A stretch of 64,000 nucleotides of DNA, from contig OX419758.1 in the NCBI GenBank assembly GCA_948567375.1, positions 39,065,001 through 39,129,000 of the forward strand, in the 5' to 3' direction. The position numbers were made by a program, and so were the translations under genes. The stretch comes from Lunularia cruciata (taxonomy: Eukaryota > Streptophyta > Marchantiopsida > Lunulariales > Lunulariaceae). Positions 34,367 through 46,700 of this stretch are shown one piece after another (positions within the stretch are counted from its first letter, which is position 1; every line of letters starts with the position of its first letter). The notes under the pieces are model-generated. The model was not told the origin of the DNA. It was given only the letters and a program-made list of their open reading frames with translations, and ran no database searches.

Positions 34367-35117
34367 CGGGGCCGCATTCGCGTATCAAGTACTTCCATTC
34401 ACCTCCGTCTCAATTTCTGGGTGGACGTGAGACATACGGCTCCAGTGCAATGGCACACATGCCGTAGCTGTACCCATTTCTATCATAGGTTGTGCACGGA
34501 GCACCCACCGCATGAAATTGAAGGCCGACGTTCTCTTCCACAGTACATTCACTCATCAATTGCTTCCACTGGCCAGGGTTGGTTTATGGCTCGAGTGGTC
34601 TCACTACTCAACAAATCTTTCTCCCCTTTTAGCGAGGACCCGAACCCACCGAACCCAACTCCGACCCAGTATCGTTGATTTAGCTAGGTACGTATATCCA
34701 AACAATCTCTAGGTATACCTCCCTCATAGGTACATAGGACTGACCACATACCAAGAGCTCGTGTGCTGTGCCGATTTATGTACTCAACTGACAGACATGA
34801 CAGCATAGGGTCATGGACTAATCTGTAGGTTCTACCTATCTACATCTCAACTAACACGACGGAAATTTATCAAAATGGAGATTCAGAGAAGGAGGGGAAG
34901 ACGAGGTAGGGTATGAGGTTAAGGAAGATGAGTTACTTACCATCAGCATTTTCGACACATTGCTCGCTCCGAAGATCTTGTGAACACAAGCGAATTTCTG
35001 GGGCTCGTGCGGGGAGAAGTAAGGTGAGAAAGGGCATTCTTGCGCACACCGGCGCCGCAGCAGCTTGCAAGCAGCACACGGTGTGGATGAATTGCCTTGT
35101 CCTTGTGGTCCTAGCAT
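33687..35117 (-). CDS. Class I LOB-domain (LBD) transcription factor
   Basis: Two exons on the minus strand: 35117-34941 (59 codons) and 34040-33687 (117 codons plus stop), with a 900 bp GT-AG intron. The product has 176 residues. Residues 14-28 form the zinc-finger-like C block C-X2-C-X6-C-X3-C (CAACKLLRRRCAQEC). The GAS block follows (KFACVHKIFGASNVSKML). After the intron come the DP motif ARIRDPVYGCMGAISALQQQ and a leucine-zipper-like LX6LX3LX6I. All three mark a class I LOB domain. The intron falls after KMLM, a position common in this family. LBD proteins bind DNA in the nucleus and regulate development, often boundary or lateral organ formation; the target genes here are unknown. The start at 35117 is chosen because MLGPQGQGNSSTPCAACK places the Cys block at the usual distance. 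Confidence 0.95.
34319..34363 (+). repeat. (CT)22 microsatellite in the LBD intron
   Basis: About 22 uninterrupted CT units, read as GA on the coding strand, lie inside the 900 bp intron of the LBD gene. GA/CT tracts in plant genes can bind BPC-type GAGA factors, but a role here is conjecture. Length is likely to vary between individuals. Confidence 0.9.
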
Positions 35118-36300
35118 GGTTCGGCGAGCAACTTTCTCCGGCTCAGCTCTCCGAATTTTTCGCGAGTTGCTATCTAGTAATCCGAATGTTTCCCTGCGGA
35201 AGAGAAGAATGACTTCAACCTGTGAGCAACACCAGCCGACATCCTCCTCCGCCTGCTCATGATCATCACAATCCTCGTCTCGTCTTCCATTCAATCTACC
35301 ACTCAGGAGAAACAACTCGATTCCGCATTTTTCTTCTTCACTCACTCCTCTAGGGTTTTGCGCTGGCTGTAGGAATGATGGGTCTCGTGAGGGTACGAGT
35401 GACGATACAATTGTGATCCATGGAGAGGTATGGACTGGGTCACGGATTGTAAGAAAGGAGTGCACCCCGTAAAAGCAATGTAGTGATGCCCGTTTCGAGG
35501 TGTTTGACTCTTTCGGAAAGATTCAGTCTCGGGAAGGGGGGGGCTGTGCCGGCACGATATCGTCTGCAGCATAATAACCCTAGTAGGGAGGGGGTAAGTA
35601 CAGTAGAACGAAGAGAATAACATCCGAAAATTAATGTTTCTCTCTCTCCCTCTCTCTCGCCGAGTCTAGTTTGGGTCGGAGAAATCTGTGGAGACATGAC
35701 TCATCTCGGGCTAAGGACTGCGAAATCAGGTAAGAAGAACTGTGGAGAAGAGGGTTTAGGATATGTATGAATTTGCTGGAAGGATTATGCGGGAAATTAA
35801 TAAAATGGAAAGGAGCAATGTGAGAGAAACAGGTGGCTAGCTTAACTTCCAGGAAAAGGTGAGCGGAAGTTACGTGTAGTTGACTTGAAAAGTGTGAGGG
35901 TAGTGAAGTGATGTGAAATGAAACGTTGTTTGAGCACAGCACCACTATAATCAATCATATGCGCATGAGAGGAGGAGACTTGAGTTGAAATGGTCAATGC
36001 GGCACTAAGCTAGCAAGTGGAGAACAAGCGTGCAAGCTAAGGGCCGGGCCATCCACCTGCCACTTGCGCCCTGTCCCTAAGACAACCAAGATTCTACTGC
36101 TGCAACACTTGCAGGCTTTACAAACTGTCATGATCAGATCATGCGTACCTCTCTTTTGACATTCAAACATGGGCTCCCTGTGTCCCACCAGCTTCTTAAG
36201 GTTAGCGTTCCTGCCATCAAAATCCACACCACACCACCACGATGAAGCCACTGTGTGTAGGGTCAGCTGATATCTCTCTCTCTCTCTAATCAAAATTTCC
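35118..36300 (-). promoter_or_regulatory. Probable leader/promoter region of the LBD gene
   Basis: Upstream of the LBD start the coding strand is GA-rich, with CT tracts on the plus strand at 35637-35660 and 36272-36289. A telo-box (AAACCCTAG, coding strand) lies at 35350-35358. Related motifs are at 35576-35583 (AACCCTAG, opposite strand) and 35752-35760 (coding strand CCTAAACCC). No TATA box is clear. Confidence 0.45.
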
Positions 36301-37647
36301 CTCTAGGTCGGTCGATAGTCACAACATTCAGGACATAGCAGCTGCCTCGCTTGCTCGTTGACTTGAGAGCTCTCGAACGAACAAGCTATTAGTAACTTAA
36401 GGGGTTAACTACGGGCCGCGACGATTAGAGTTACCACAAGCCACAAGGCAAGTACGACAATTGAGCCTTTCCCCGGTCCGCATATGCTCTCATGCGTAGA
36501 CTCTTGTGACTAGTACTGCTACTACCACTTTCCGAGCAAATCTCGATCTAATTTTAACTACCAACTTAAGGTCAACCTGAACGCGGATTTCGAAAGAAGG
36601 GGCTTGAAGTTTTCTCGTGGATCCTCATTAATTTCCCTATCGGCACTCATCTTCTCCTCTCTGCTGCAGTCTGTAACCTATCCATTGCTGTACGATCCTA
36701 AAGATATATATTCCTGCGCATGAAGACAAGGCCAGCAGCACCAACCACTTACGATTCACAACCATCCGACTTTGTCAACTTAGCACCACGCTCTCGCCTG
36801 TTACCGCTCTCAGAAACTGTTACTCACCACTTCCAGAAGGGGGGTTGGCTGGCTAATAAGCTTCAGGACATCGCCACCACCCAGCTGCGATGGATATCGA
36901 ATCTCTTACTCAACGCAAGCTCAATGTGAGCTTCCTTCAACTGAAGTACAACAAATGTACGCGTCAGGTTTGTCAACAAGAGAATGCATGCACAAGCCTT
37001 CTGGACTAGTTCTTCTTCTTCAAGACTGTAACTAAACTCTATCGAATATATGTTGCAGACAGCACGTATACGCATATAATCCGTTAGGTTTCTCCTTCGA
37101 GCGCGGTATTAAGCTAGTACGAACTTCCAAACGAGTGAAGTGAGCGATTCCACTCAAAGCCTTGTTGTCCAACTGACTTATGGTGACACACGGTCACACA
37201 TCGTACCTAGAAAGGGATAGGAGCGAGCGCAAATTAATGAATGGCACAGCACTCGTAGCAGCACCAGGAGCTGCCTTCAAAGGAATTATAACTCCACGTG
37301 TGGATCCCCAGAGATGATCTCCTGTAGCTCTCACAAGTGGGGGAACGGAGGAGCTCAAGATTCCACAAGCTCGCAAGTACACATTCCTGTCCTAGGCACA
37401 CGCAGAGTGATTGCGGCTAGTAAACATGGAATGGCGGCGCGGAGGATGGTGACCATCGGACTTGTGAGTAATTTCGTTCTAGGAGTTTCGTTTGCACGAG
37501 GGAGGCGATGGGGAATGCCTGCCCCATCAGCTTGGGATTCTGGGAACCTGGACAAACATTAAAGCCCCATTTTTGACAAATGCCTGCATGTGATCCTTGA
37601 CAAGTAAGTGAGTGACTTAGTAATACTGGTATGAAACAAAATAGTTC

Positions 37648-37835
37648 GCCGATTCCTCCTGCTACTCATTCGTGGCTTTGTAGGAACGGAAGGAAATGAG
37701 ATACCGTAACGAAACCGCGCCGCTTCCGTCTGCTCACATTGGTGGCCTGGAAGAGAGAAATGAGGCAAAAAGAACGTGCCGATTCCGCCTGCTACTCATT
37801 CGTTGTCTGGAAGGAGCGAAATGAGACTGCGACGG
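37648..37835 (+). repeat. Three degenerate tandem units of 60-70 bp
   Basis: Units begin GCCGATTCCTCCTGCTACTC at 37648, GCCGCTTCCGTCTGCTCACA at 37719 and GCCGATTCCGCCTGCTACTC at 37778. Each contains a CATT(C/G)GT-like core, a GGAA-rich stretch and AAATGAG. Units 1 and 3 are the most alike. Confidence 0.75.
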
Positions 37836-40800
37836 TAGTCCAGCCAGCAGCTCGCTATCTCCAAGCGGAGTTGGAGATACCGGTATTATCGGCTACTCGT
37901 AGATCAAAAGCGCACGCTGAGCAGTCAGCGTATTCATTGGTACATATCCGCTGCTGCTGATGGACGTACGGAGGGATTGACGTTACGAACGGATCTTATT
38001 GTTTGTGATTTCATGCAATTGTCTCGGTGGGTTTCACTATACTGGTGTGATTCCACGATCGGCGCAGAGAAAGAAAGGTGTTGTAACAACTAAAGTCCTT
38101 TGCAAAACGCCCATGTCCGACACAACAGACCGACTACGGTTTTGAGAAGAAGATAGATTATTTAGTGGGTTTACTCATGACCCGTCCAAAATGCCTCTCA
38201 CCGTCTCTTGTTCAAAACTGTTCTTGACTCCATAAATGCAATCCACTCTCCCATGTCACTCATCCTCACTCTACACTCACCCTCACGGCCCGATAGAATC
38301 TCATTTATTCCTCAGCCACATGACCCGGAAGCTAGGCTGGGGTGAGAAACCTTCAAACTGAGAATAGACAGATAGATGGTCCAGGGCACCAGCTAGCTAG
38401 CTACTGCAAAGGCGAGAAAATGGCTGCCATGACTGACCCACAAGCCCGCTCTCCATATTCAGGTTAACTTGCTGGTGCTCAAGAAAGTACATCATCGTCT
38501 TCTCACCGCCATCAACATTCACAAATTAAGAGGCGCCTGAGCAGGCATTTTGAATTTTGAGTGCCTAGAGAAGACCAAGCATAAGTCAGGCACTCCTGTT
38601 GGACGTCAAGACCTTGCTCAATTCAGTGAGATCCTAGTCAGAAAGAAGGGAACGTTGGAGTGCTGGCTGAAGAAAAATTCCATCAGGTGACAACAATCTA
38701 TCAAGGCCTTGCTACATCTAAGGACAAGATGTCCGAGAACACGAAGGCCATGTTCAATTTCCCTCCGTAACAATGCAAGTGTGCCTATTGACTACTAGAC
38801 CATATGTGGCTCGAGTGCTACCTTCCTAGGGCGACAGTCACTGGGACAGGAAAAGCGCCGTGACTTGACCAGATTTTCTGCCTTCAGATATCAGAAGTCA
38901 CGGCATCGCGTGCTTGATCTTGCCGGTTCCCGACTTTCGTGGCTTCACCAGTGAAAGATGAATGTATCGACTAGCAGACACATATCAATGAATCAAACTC
39001 GGGACCATCGATCCACACGTGACTTTATCATTCACCGGTGGACTTTTGGTATTTCCAGAGGCTCACTCACAGCTTCATTAGACAGCCGATGCTTCCGATT
39101 GGTTGAGCTATGTTCGTCATTGAGATTATTAAGGAAGGCAAGAACGATCGGTACCACCAAAAGCTACCCGCTCAACGGGAAATAGGGTAGCGGAAAAATT
39201 CATTTCATTTTCCCAGGCCAAGAGTGCTGCGAAGGATGGAGGATAGACTGGGTGAGGCCCGTGAACTTTATATATCAGGGTTCTAGGATAAGGTTTTTCT
39301 TCTCTTCGCGGATAGCTTGTTAGGGACGGGTTCCATCTGACCGGTTGTGGGGAGGGATACTTTACTTTAAGCAGTAGGGAGATACATCGAGCGTTGATCC
39401 ATAAAACCCTTCAGTGACTTATGGTTAGTTACTGACCGAGAGAGATGAGACATGTCATCACCTACCTCAAGCTAAAACCGTCACTCGATGAAGCAGATGG
39501 TGGTATCGTCAAATGATTATTGCACAAATCTCCTGGTTCTTCCGGCCAGTCATGCACTCCTCAGCTCCTTTCGATCTACTGAGGTCGAGCTTCAAGTGTT
39601 GAGTAGCCCACACACGCAGTTGCCGGTGACTTAACAGGGACGAGTCCAGGATCTGGTTCAAGGGACACGGAGACCAACAGATGGGCTTTGAGTTGAGCTT
39701 GTACGAAAAGGTTGCGGAAACCAACAACCGAGTATAATGAAGACAACACACACTAGTACTACACACGGGAGACTACAGCAACCTTAACCATCCACTTTAT
39801 CACCAATTTGAGACTGGAAACCGGGGAGACAATCCACACATATTATTCCTGAAAGCCGAGATCTTTGAGTAGGTTGGACGAACGTGGCGGAGATTGAGTC
39901 CACAAGGAGGAGTGAGGAGCTGGATTTCAGAAGACAAACTAGCTGCTAGGTCCAAAATTCTCAGGGATAGTATTATTGAATGAACGTGACGGGGGAAACG
40001 GTGTCTGGTTGATGGAGAAATTATTGGGAGACAAGCCAAAGTCGAGTAGTACGGAACGAGATATGGACAAGGATGGGAATGGAAACTGGTCGAAGTGTAA
40101 GGCGGGAAGAGAGTGAGAAAGTGAAGCTTGCTGATAATTAAAGTGGGCGATTTGGGGATGGATGTTGGCAGTCAGCACGGAGCGGTCACAGGATGGGGAA
40201 AAGGGGGAGGCCGATGGGACTACTTTAGAACGGACGAGAGAGAGAGAGAAGAAGAAGAAGAGAAGAGAAGAGAAGAGAAGGTCAAGAAGGTGGAAGGGAG
40301 CAGCAAGGCATAAGAGGAGCAAGAACCAAGCGGATCCGAGATTGATAGGAGGGGAGGACGACGAGGGAAGTGGATGTGAAGTGGAATAAGCACCAAGAAT
40401 AAGAGGAGACTGTTGATTAATGAGCATCTCTTCTCTCCTGTTTTTCTTGGAATCGTACCAAACAAAATACACTTCTTCACCGAGAATGTTGCCTCAAGTT
40501 TCTCCGCTCATACCCCACAGGGACCAGGTCCTGAGTTTTTTCTACTTCGCTGCAAATATAATCCTAAAGAACAATAATTTATATTCTCAACTTGATCCGC
40601 TGCAAGTGCAATGTTGCTGCACCGCTCCTCCTGCTACCCGCCCCGTTCCTCGCTCCGTCGATTCCTCCCCTTCTCTCACCCTCTCCCTCTCTCTGACTAA
40701 CTGATCGATTGCTTTCCTCTATCTATCTCTCTTCTCTCGTCTGTCTCTCTATCTAGATTGCTAAAGCATCACCAGCAGGAGGTAATAAGTAAGATAGTAT

Positions 40801-40861
40801 GTACGTGGAATCAGCAAACCGCTGAATCAATCGTGTGTAGTGAGTGTTGTGTTCTGCCTGT

Positions 40862-40900
40862 AGGTAGTAGTAGTGGTGGTAGTAGTAGTAGTAGTAGTGT
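40862..40900 (+). repeat. (AGT/GGT)n trinucleotide repeat
   Basis: A run of AGT units with GGT interruptions. It makes Ser/Thr/Tyr homopolymer-like peptides in the overlapping open frames, which argues against those frames being genes. Confidence 0.85.
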
Positions 40901-41901
40901 TGCTTGCTGTGTGAACTTTCCACTTCCCTCGAGAAAGCAAACTCTTGGCCAACCCCTCTCCTCCCTTTCGAGGAAAACAAGTAGGCCAAGCCAAGTCTTC
41001 AGTTTCAAGCTGCCTGCGCTCACCAAGGAAGGAAGACTCGCTCTCACATCTCACATCAAATCAATCTAGGAATCAATCGAAGCCGTCTACACAGACACTC
41101 CCTCCCCTTCTCTCCTCTAACTGTCCCTTGTAATGCTGCGGACGATCGAGCGAGAGAGCGCGCGCGATCGAGCGATGGGAGCGAAGAGAGTTGAGAGAGA
41201 GCGAAAGAGTTGACCAGGCTATTGCAATGCACCGGGTGATGATAATTGGGGTCCCGGAACACGGGTGATAGTAGGACCCTCGACCTTATTACTGTACAGG
41301 AACCTCTGCGTCACACAAGAACCACCTCGGGGTCGTATTCCTTGCAACAATACACAGAAGAGTTGACCCTTATTCCCCGCCGCCTTTGCTGCGTTGTTCT
41401 TCCCGCTGTCCTTTTTGCACTCTCCACGCTATCCCTTCTTTCTACAGGAACACCTCCGTCCACGACGTTCCCTGTTCTTTCTTCTTCTCTATCATCTCTT
41501 CCTCTCGACCTCAATCTTCCTCTCCCGCGGCCCGGGCCTCCGGGCCCGTCCCCGCGGCAGCCCTCTCCATCTCCCGTTCCCGAGCCGACTTGACCCGACC
41601 CTACCCGACCCAATCCGATGATGCGCTCCTAGAACACTTGAAGATGCCATTGCGGCGCAAGCTTGCCTCGCAAACTGAACGAAACCGGTCCTGGTTTCGT
41701 CGCCGGGGGGATTTGGGAGAAGCAGCAGCAGGCCAAATCATTTCTCCAGAGCGGGCAGACACTCACGGCCCAATAACAAATCTTTCCCTCCTGCCAGCCC
41801 TGCCCCACCGCAGTCATGTCTGCCTCTCTCGTAGAGTAGTACTTCCCGAGACGTGTGGGGCTGCTCATAACTATTTATTTAAGCATATTCCCTAATACTG
41901 G

Positions 41902-42105
41902 TACAGTATTTTCGAATTTCATTCCAAATAATGCATTTGAATTTGCCTTTCTCGGAGACCAAGAAGGGCCACGATCTTAGGCACCCTCAAAGCAAATAAC
42001 CTATTAACGATACAGTGTTTGCGAATTTCATTCTCATTACTGCACGTGAATTTGCCTTTCTTGGAGACCAAGAAGGGGCACGATCTTAGGCACATTCAAA
42101 GGGAA
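41902..42105 (+). repeat. Tandem duplication, 109 bp period
   Basis: TACAGTATTTTCGAATTTCA (41902) and TACAGTGTTTGCGAATTTCA (42011) start two units. They share AATTTGCCTTTCT, GGAGACCAAGAAGG and CACGATCTTAGGCAC in order, with about 10-15% difference by eye. Confidence 0.85.
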
Positions 42106-42400
42106 ACTAACCGCTTTACTGACGGACGGAGTGAAGGAGGGAAGGAGAGTGGAAGTGGATAAAGGTTGGTGAGTGTCCGAACGAGAGGGGATCTAAACCG
42201 GTGGCCAACTTTCGGGAGAATTCGCATCTTCGTTTCTAAAGTTGCTCTTATCCATTGAGGGGAACGTTCGTACAGGACAGACAGGGAGTATATATCCATA
42301 AAAGCCAAGCGAGGGAGGGAAGCAAGGAAATCGAAGAGAAGGGGAAGTAGTATTAAAGAAAGTCGTAATCAAGGACACAGAGGCGGCTAAGGCAGATTAA

Positions 42401-42450
42401 GGCGGGCGGGCGGGCTGGCGGGCGGGCGGGCTGGCGGGCGGGCAGGGCAG
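42401..42450 (+). repeat. 16 bp G-rich minisatellite with quadruplex potential
   Basis: GGCGGGCGGGCGGGCT is repeated, followed by a partial third unit. Runs of three G separated by single C bases satisfy the simple G-quadruplex pattern several times over. Confidence 0.9.
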
Positions 42451-43700
42451 TACAGGAGCAAAGGAGTTGGGGATCCACGGGCAGCGATGTGGAACTTGTA
42501 ACGGTAGACCGGTGAAAGGACAGCGGCAGCGACCGGTCGCTGAACGGGAATACCCTTCTCGCACAGAGAAGAAGGCGAACAGAGCGGCGAGGGACGGGCT
42601 GACACGGTCCCACGGTCGGCAGCGGGCCGACCGTGAGTTTGCAGCACGCACGCTCACGTGGCCAGTAAGGTAGAGAGTGCCGTAGCTCCGGAGTAGCTTC
42701 GGAACTCTTCGAACCTGCTTAGTCGAACGCGTTTTCCTGCGTTGACCTGAGGCAAAGCGAGGTTCAGGCTCGAGGCTGACTAGCCCTGACACCAACGTGC
42801 GCTTGAGGTTAAATATTAACCCGGGACAGATCGACCATCCCAGTTCCACATAATTTCCAGCCCAGTTGTGTCAGCCAACATGCTGTACCTCGACCTCTTT
42901 CTTGGATGACGTGGCGCCATGTAGGATCGAACTGTCCGCCTGGACGTGAGGGCGACGTGATCTGTGCCTTGCTGTTTTCTGCATCCTTCCCAGATAAGTG
43001 CATGATCTTCCCCTCCCCCACTTTTAAACTCCCCCTTCCAGCCTTTCCCCGTCTCCATGATCTCTTCCTTGTCTTAGATGCCTTTCCACTCTTCTCTCCT
43101 TCCCCACTCTCCCGCATGATCCTCCCCTCTCTTATAACTACTATATTTCTGAACGTCGTCAGAGTTTAGATTTCCGGCTTAACCCGTCTTTTTCTTCCTC
43201 ACGTTTACGTCGTTGTTCTTCCTTAGCCTCGTGGACCCCAAGAATCCTTCGTCATCAAGCAGTTATTCCCTCATTTTCCTTCTATCACTGTAATTCGATC
43301 CCACTCGAGTGTGGAGAGTACTACTTGTACAGTACTCCTTGCCGTGCTTGCTGATGACACTTGTCTCGCCTGTTCGTGAATCTTCCTCTCTCTACAAGCA
43401 AATGGACCGCTTCTTCACTTTCCTATTGGGTGCTAAGTAAGTGTACAGAGAGAAATCTCTTCGTGTATCTTGCCGGATTACGTTCCTCTTTCCAGTTCTC
43501 AAAAGTTAGCACACAATCAAGGCAGGCTTCTCTCCTTCCATAAGTTGTTGTTATGCTCCTTGATTCTCTGCTCCGACCGCTATGTAGACCTTTTACAGCA
43601 CCCACATATATATTTGGTGTGCTTGTACCTGTGCGCCGTGGAAAAGGGGAGTAGAATCAAATTCCGCGCTTATATTCTCTGCCACCACCTCTAAGATGCG

Positions 43701-46700
43701 TAGGATTTGTTCAACTCCAACTAGTAGCCACTGAAGAATCGCACAAACTGAAATAAGCTTTCGCTTAGGTCAAGTGGAGGAGTCACTTGACTTCGTGGTT
43801 TATAGTGTTAAAACCCTTTGGTAGATGAGCATGGTTTTTAATTACACTTGGCTGCCTTTCGTAATCTTCTCGTTGCATGTTGAGTCGCCCTCGCCGATCA
43901 GGCTTCTTCCACATCGAATCCATACCTGTTTCCTCGGTGTTATATTCTCTCCACTTCTCCCTTCTGGCATGTATGTGCTCCTCGTTGTAATGCATAAAGA
44001 AGCCATGATTATGACCACCATATCCAATAATCCTATGAGTTCTTCAGGTCGTGCTTGACTACTTCCACTACTATTGCTGCATGGGATTTTTTTAAATGTC
44101 TTAAACATATGTACTATTTCACGTATATTCTATCACCTTCCTTCACATAGAGTGGCCAATGAACCGGGGTTTACTTCATCCATGTAGCAACGAAACCTGG
44201 TTCCAGCGGACGAAATGGACAAAGCCAGATGTTATATTGCCATGAATTAGGTAACCAGTAGTGCCAGTCTCAAACTACTAATTTGGTATCCAAGAGTTGA
44301 GATTCAGCCAATTTGAAGATTCAATCTAAATTTTTCGAGTATCGGGATTGCTGTCACATTTTTTGTCTGTTTCATTCGCTATTGAAGCCTTGAGAGTTCA
44401 CCAATTTGAGGGTACCATCTAAAATACATTGAGCACCGGGTTATTTTATTTTGGTTTTTGGTTTTCTTATTTTGTGGTTAATTTGTTGTATGATACCTAC
44501 CCCAGCGGAGCCTAATATATGGGGCACCCAGCCCCAAAATCCCATGATAGGAACCTTAGTCCTTTTTGTTCTACGCGGAACTTCTATCCCCATGTTTCAT
44601 CCAATGTTTTATAGGTGACAAATTCTAGCGGGTCTCACATTCTCATGGAGAGCAATGTTATGGGTGGAGAAAGAGTCAAACACTTAATGCAAAAATATCT
44701 CGTAAAACTTGATTCGGAGCTTCACCATGTGCATGTCATCCTGAATGAATTTATCCTACAATTGCAGTAAACCAGATAAATCTAAATCACGGAAGGAACC
44801 ATAGTATGTGCTATACAAAGTATTCATACACTTCAATGAAATATTGTGCATACCACGTAAAGTAATTACTGTATAAATTATTCATTGTATATGACGTATT
44901 CATACTTGATGTAATTTAATCCATTCGTGTATATCTGTTTTCCATTGGATTCATTCGGATTCATTGGATGATCAGCACAGCTATAGAATTCTTGAGTGCA
45001 CACTTTTGTACCATTGAAGCACTCAGACTGATGGTTCGCTTGCTTACTATATGTTGTATAAATTATGGAGTTCCTTCCGTTTAAAATCTAATGTTTCCAT
45101 GGTTGTAGTTTTGAAGGCTGAGAAAATCGCCATTTATAGGAAATCTCGTGGTGATACAATTTTATGTTTTGGAATTCGAACCTGCTGACCAGATTGAACG
45201 ACACCTCAGTATTCAACCATTGATTATAGGATCATAAACCAAGGATGACACCACTTTTTATTGGGAAATGTAAATTCAATCCAAGTTTTCAAGAAGTAAG
45301 TTTGAGGATTAGATTATCTTAATTTCTCGTCAAGGAAAACGCAACATTATTACTTCAAACTGATAGTTGAAGGAGTGATTCAATTATGCAATTGACGGAC
45401 AATTTTGCGAAGGTTCAAAGAATTTTATATGTAGATAGTAAATCAAATTTCCCACACTCTTTCTAATCGAAGGAAACAATTATCTAATCAAAACTTTTCA
45501 AAATAATCAACCTTCACAGTCTTGTTTTGCATGAAAAAATAATATCAAATGCGCTTATCATTTTTATGTTAATTTTCATTTTTCCTTATTATTCTTTTAA
45601 ATACCTTGAAATACTTCTAAAGTCTACTTCTTTCTCATAAGCGAAAGAAGAGAATAGATTGATAACAAAATTTCTCTTTTATCATGGATTACGTAACGGA
45701 TTTACACCCATCCAGTGTATATGGTGTGGTTAATTTGTTAGTACGTGTCAAGTAAATACAGGGTGCCACTCTTTTTCTTTTATTTTTGGTGTAAATCAGA
45801 TTAGAAAAGCATCAAATAAATAATATTAATCAAATGTAAACTATGCCTCTAATAATATATCTTAGAAAAAAATGCCCGTTTAGATTTAGTGTGGGCTACA
45901 TCAGATGGGTCAGGAGGCTCGATTCCTAGTGTATTCAGGTCACATCGACTTAAGAAAGCCCCTTAATGCGACTATTCCTCCAGTTTAGTTTAGTGTCATG
46001 ATGCGGTGCATACGAATGAAATGATGGAAAAGGTTGAAAATTCTGACGAGGCAATCCTGCCCAACTTTTGTCCTCTTGATATGGTAAAACAGTGGAAATA
46101 CGTGTACACCTGAGAGTAGCCTTAGATTGCCTTACTTGTCTCGACGGACTCTTGCAGAATGTTAGCTGACTGAATGAATGAACCTTATTTCATAAAAATA
46201 AAATAAACTAAATTTCATAGCTACTGTGGTCGACAAATGGGATACAAATTCATCTCATGTGACGGCCACTTTGTCAATTGAACACAAGGGTGAAGCCCTT
46301 TTCTGCAATGGTGCGGAGTTACGCAAGACAATAGAATAGTCTCAAGTTGCATTTGCTGCGTTCGCACGTTTCAACGTGAAGTGGAAATACGCGAGACACA
46401 GGGACAGTCTCAATCCATTTGCTGCATTCCCACGTCTCAATGTGAAGTGGAAACAGACCAAGTACATCACCTATTGACACTTTCTAGATATGAGCGCCGA
46501 AGAGTTCAACGTTTCTCTCTTGGCAGTTCCAGCGTTCCTTCCTCCAGCTTCCATAAGTTAGAGGCTTGCATTAGATATGAAAAGCTACCGTATATTCCAC
46601 CATATCTGCTCACTTAAGAACATGGAATGTACATTATGGTCAAACATTATGGAGGTTTGAGTATCGCATCGCGTGCGGGAGAGTGTGGAGATAGGAGAGG

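Larger units (their letters stand above)
36301..43700. other. CT/GA-rich low-copy-looking region, no gene recognised
   Basis: About 7.4 kb is rich in pyrimidine tracts (for example 40660-40760 and 43005-43110) and GA runs (40233-40280). These resemble 5' leaders or promoters. Open stretches are numerous because of composition, but none shows a known domain. Candidates such as 37314-37562 (plus) or 41246-41593 (plus) look like chance. The region could hold noncoding transcripts or distal control sequence for the LBD gene; nothing here proves it. Confidence 0.35.

Noticed and set aside
34112-34678. 188-codon plus-strand open frame.
   Set aside because: It runs through the (CT)22 microsatellite inside the LBD intron and is antisense to it. 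The Leu-Ser repeat is a composition artefact.
37314-37562. 82-codon frame with MAARRMVTIGLVSNFVLG.
   Set aside because: It has a membrane-like stretch but no recognised family, and the opposite strand is open too. Kept only as a weak candidate.
40150-40400. Glu/Lys/Arg-rich frames on the plus strand.
   Set aside because: They translate a GA-rich simple-sequence tract.
41246-41895. Overlapping Pro/Ser-rich open frames.
   Set aside because: Several frames are open at once on both strands, as expected of GC-rich low-complexity DNA. No domain or splice pattern.
42353-42849. Pro/Arg/Ala-rich open frames on the minus strand.
   Set aside because: They come from the G-rich minisatellite and its GC-rich surroundings; no homology and no exon structure.
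45130-45240. Possible tRNA or tRNA-derived SINE on the minus strand (GGTTCGAATTCC box).
   Set aside because: The T-arm stem does not pair and no acceptor or anticodon arm can be built around it.
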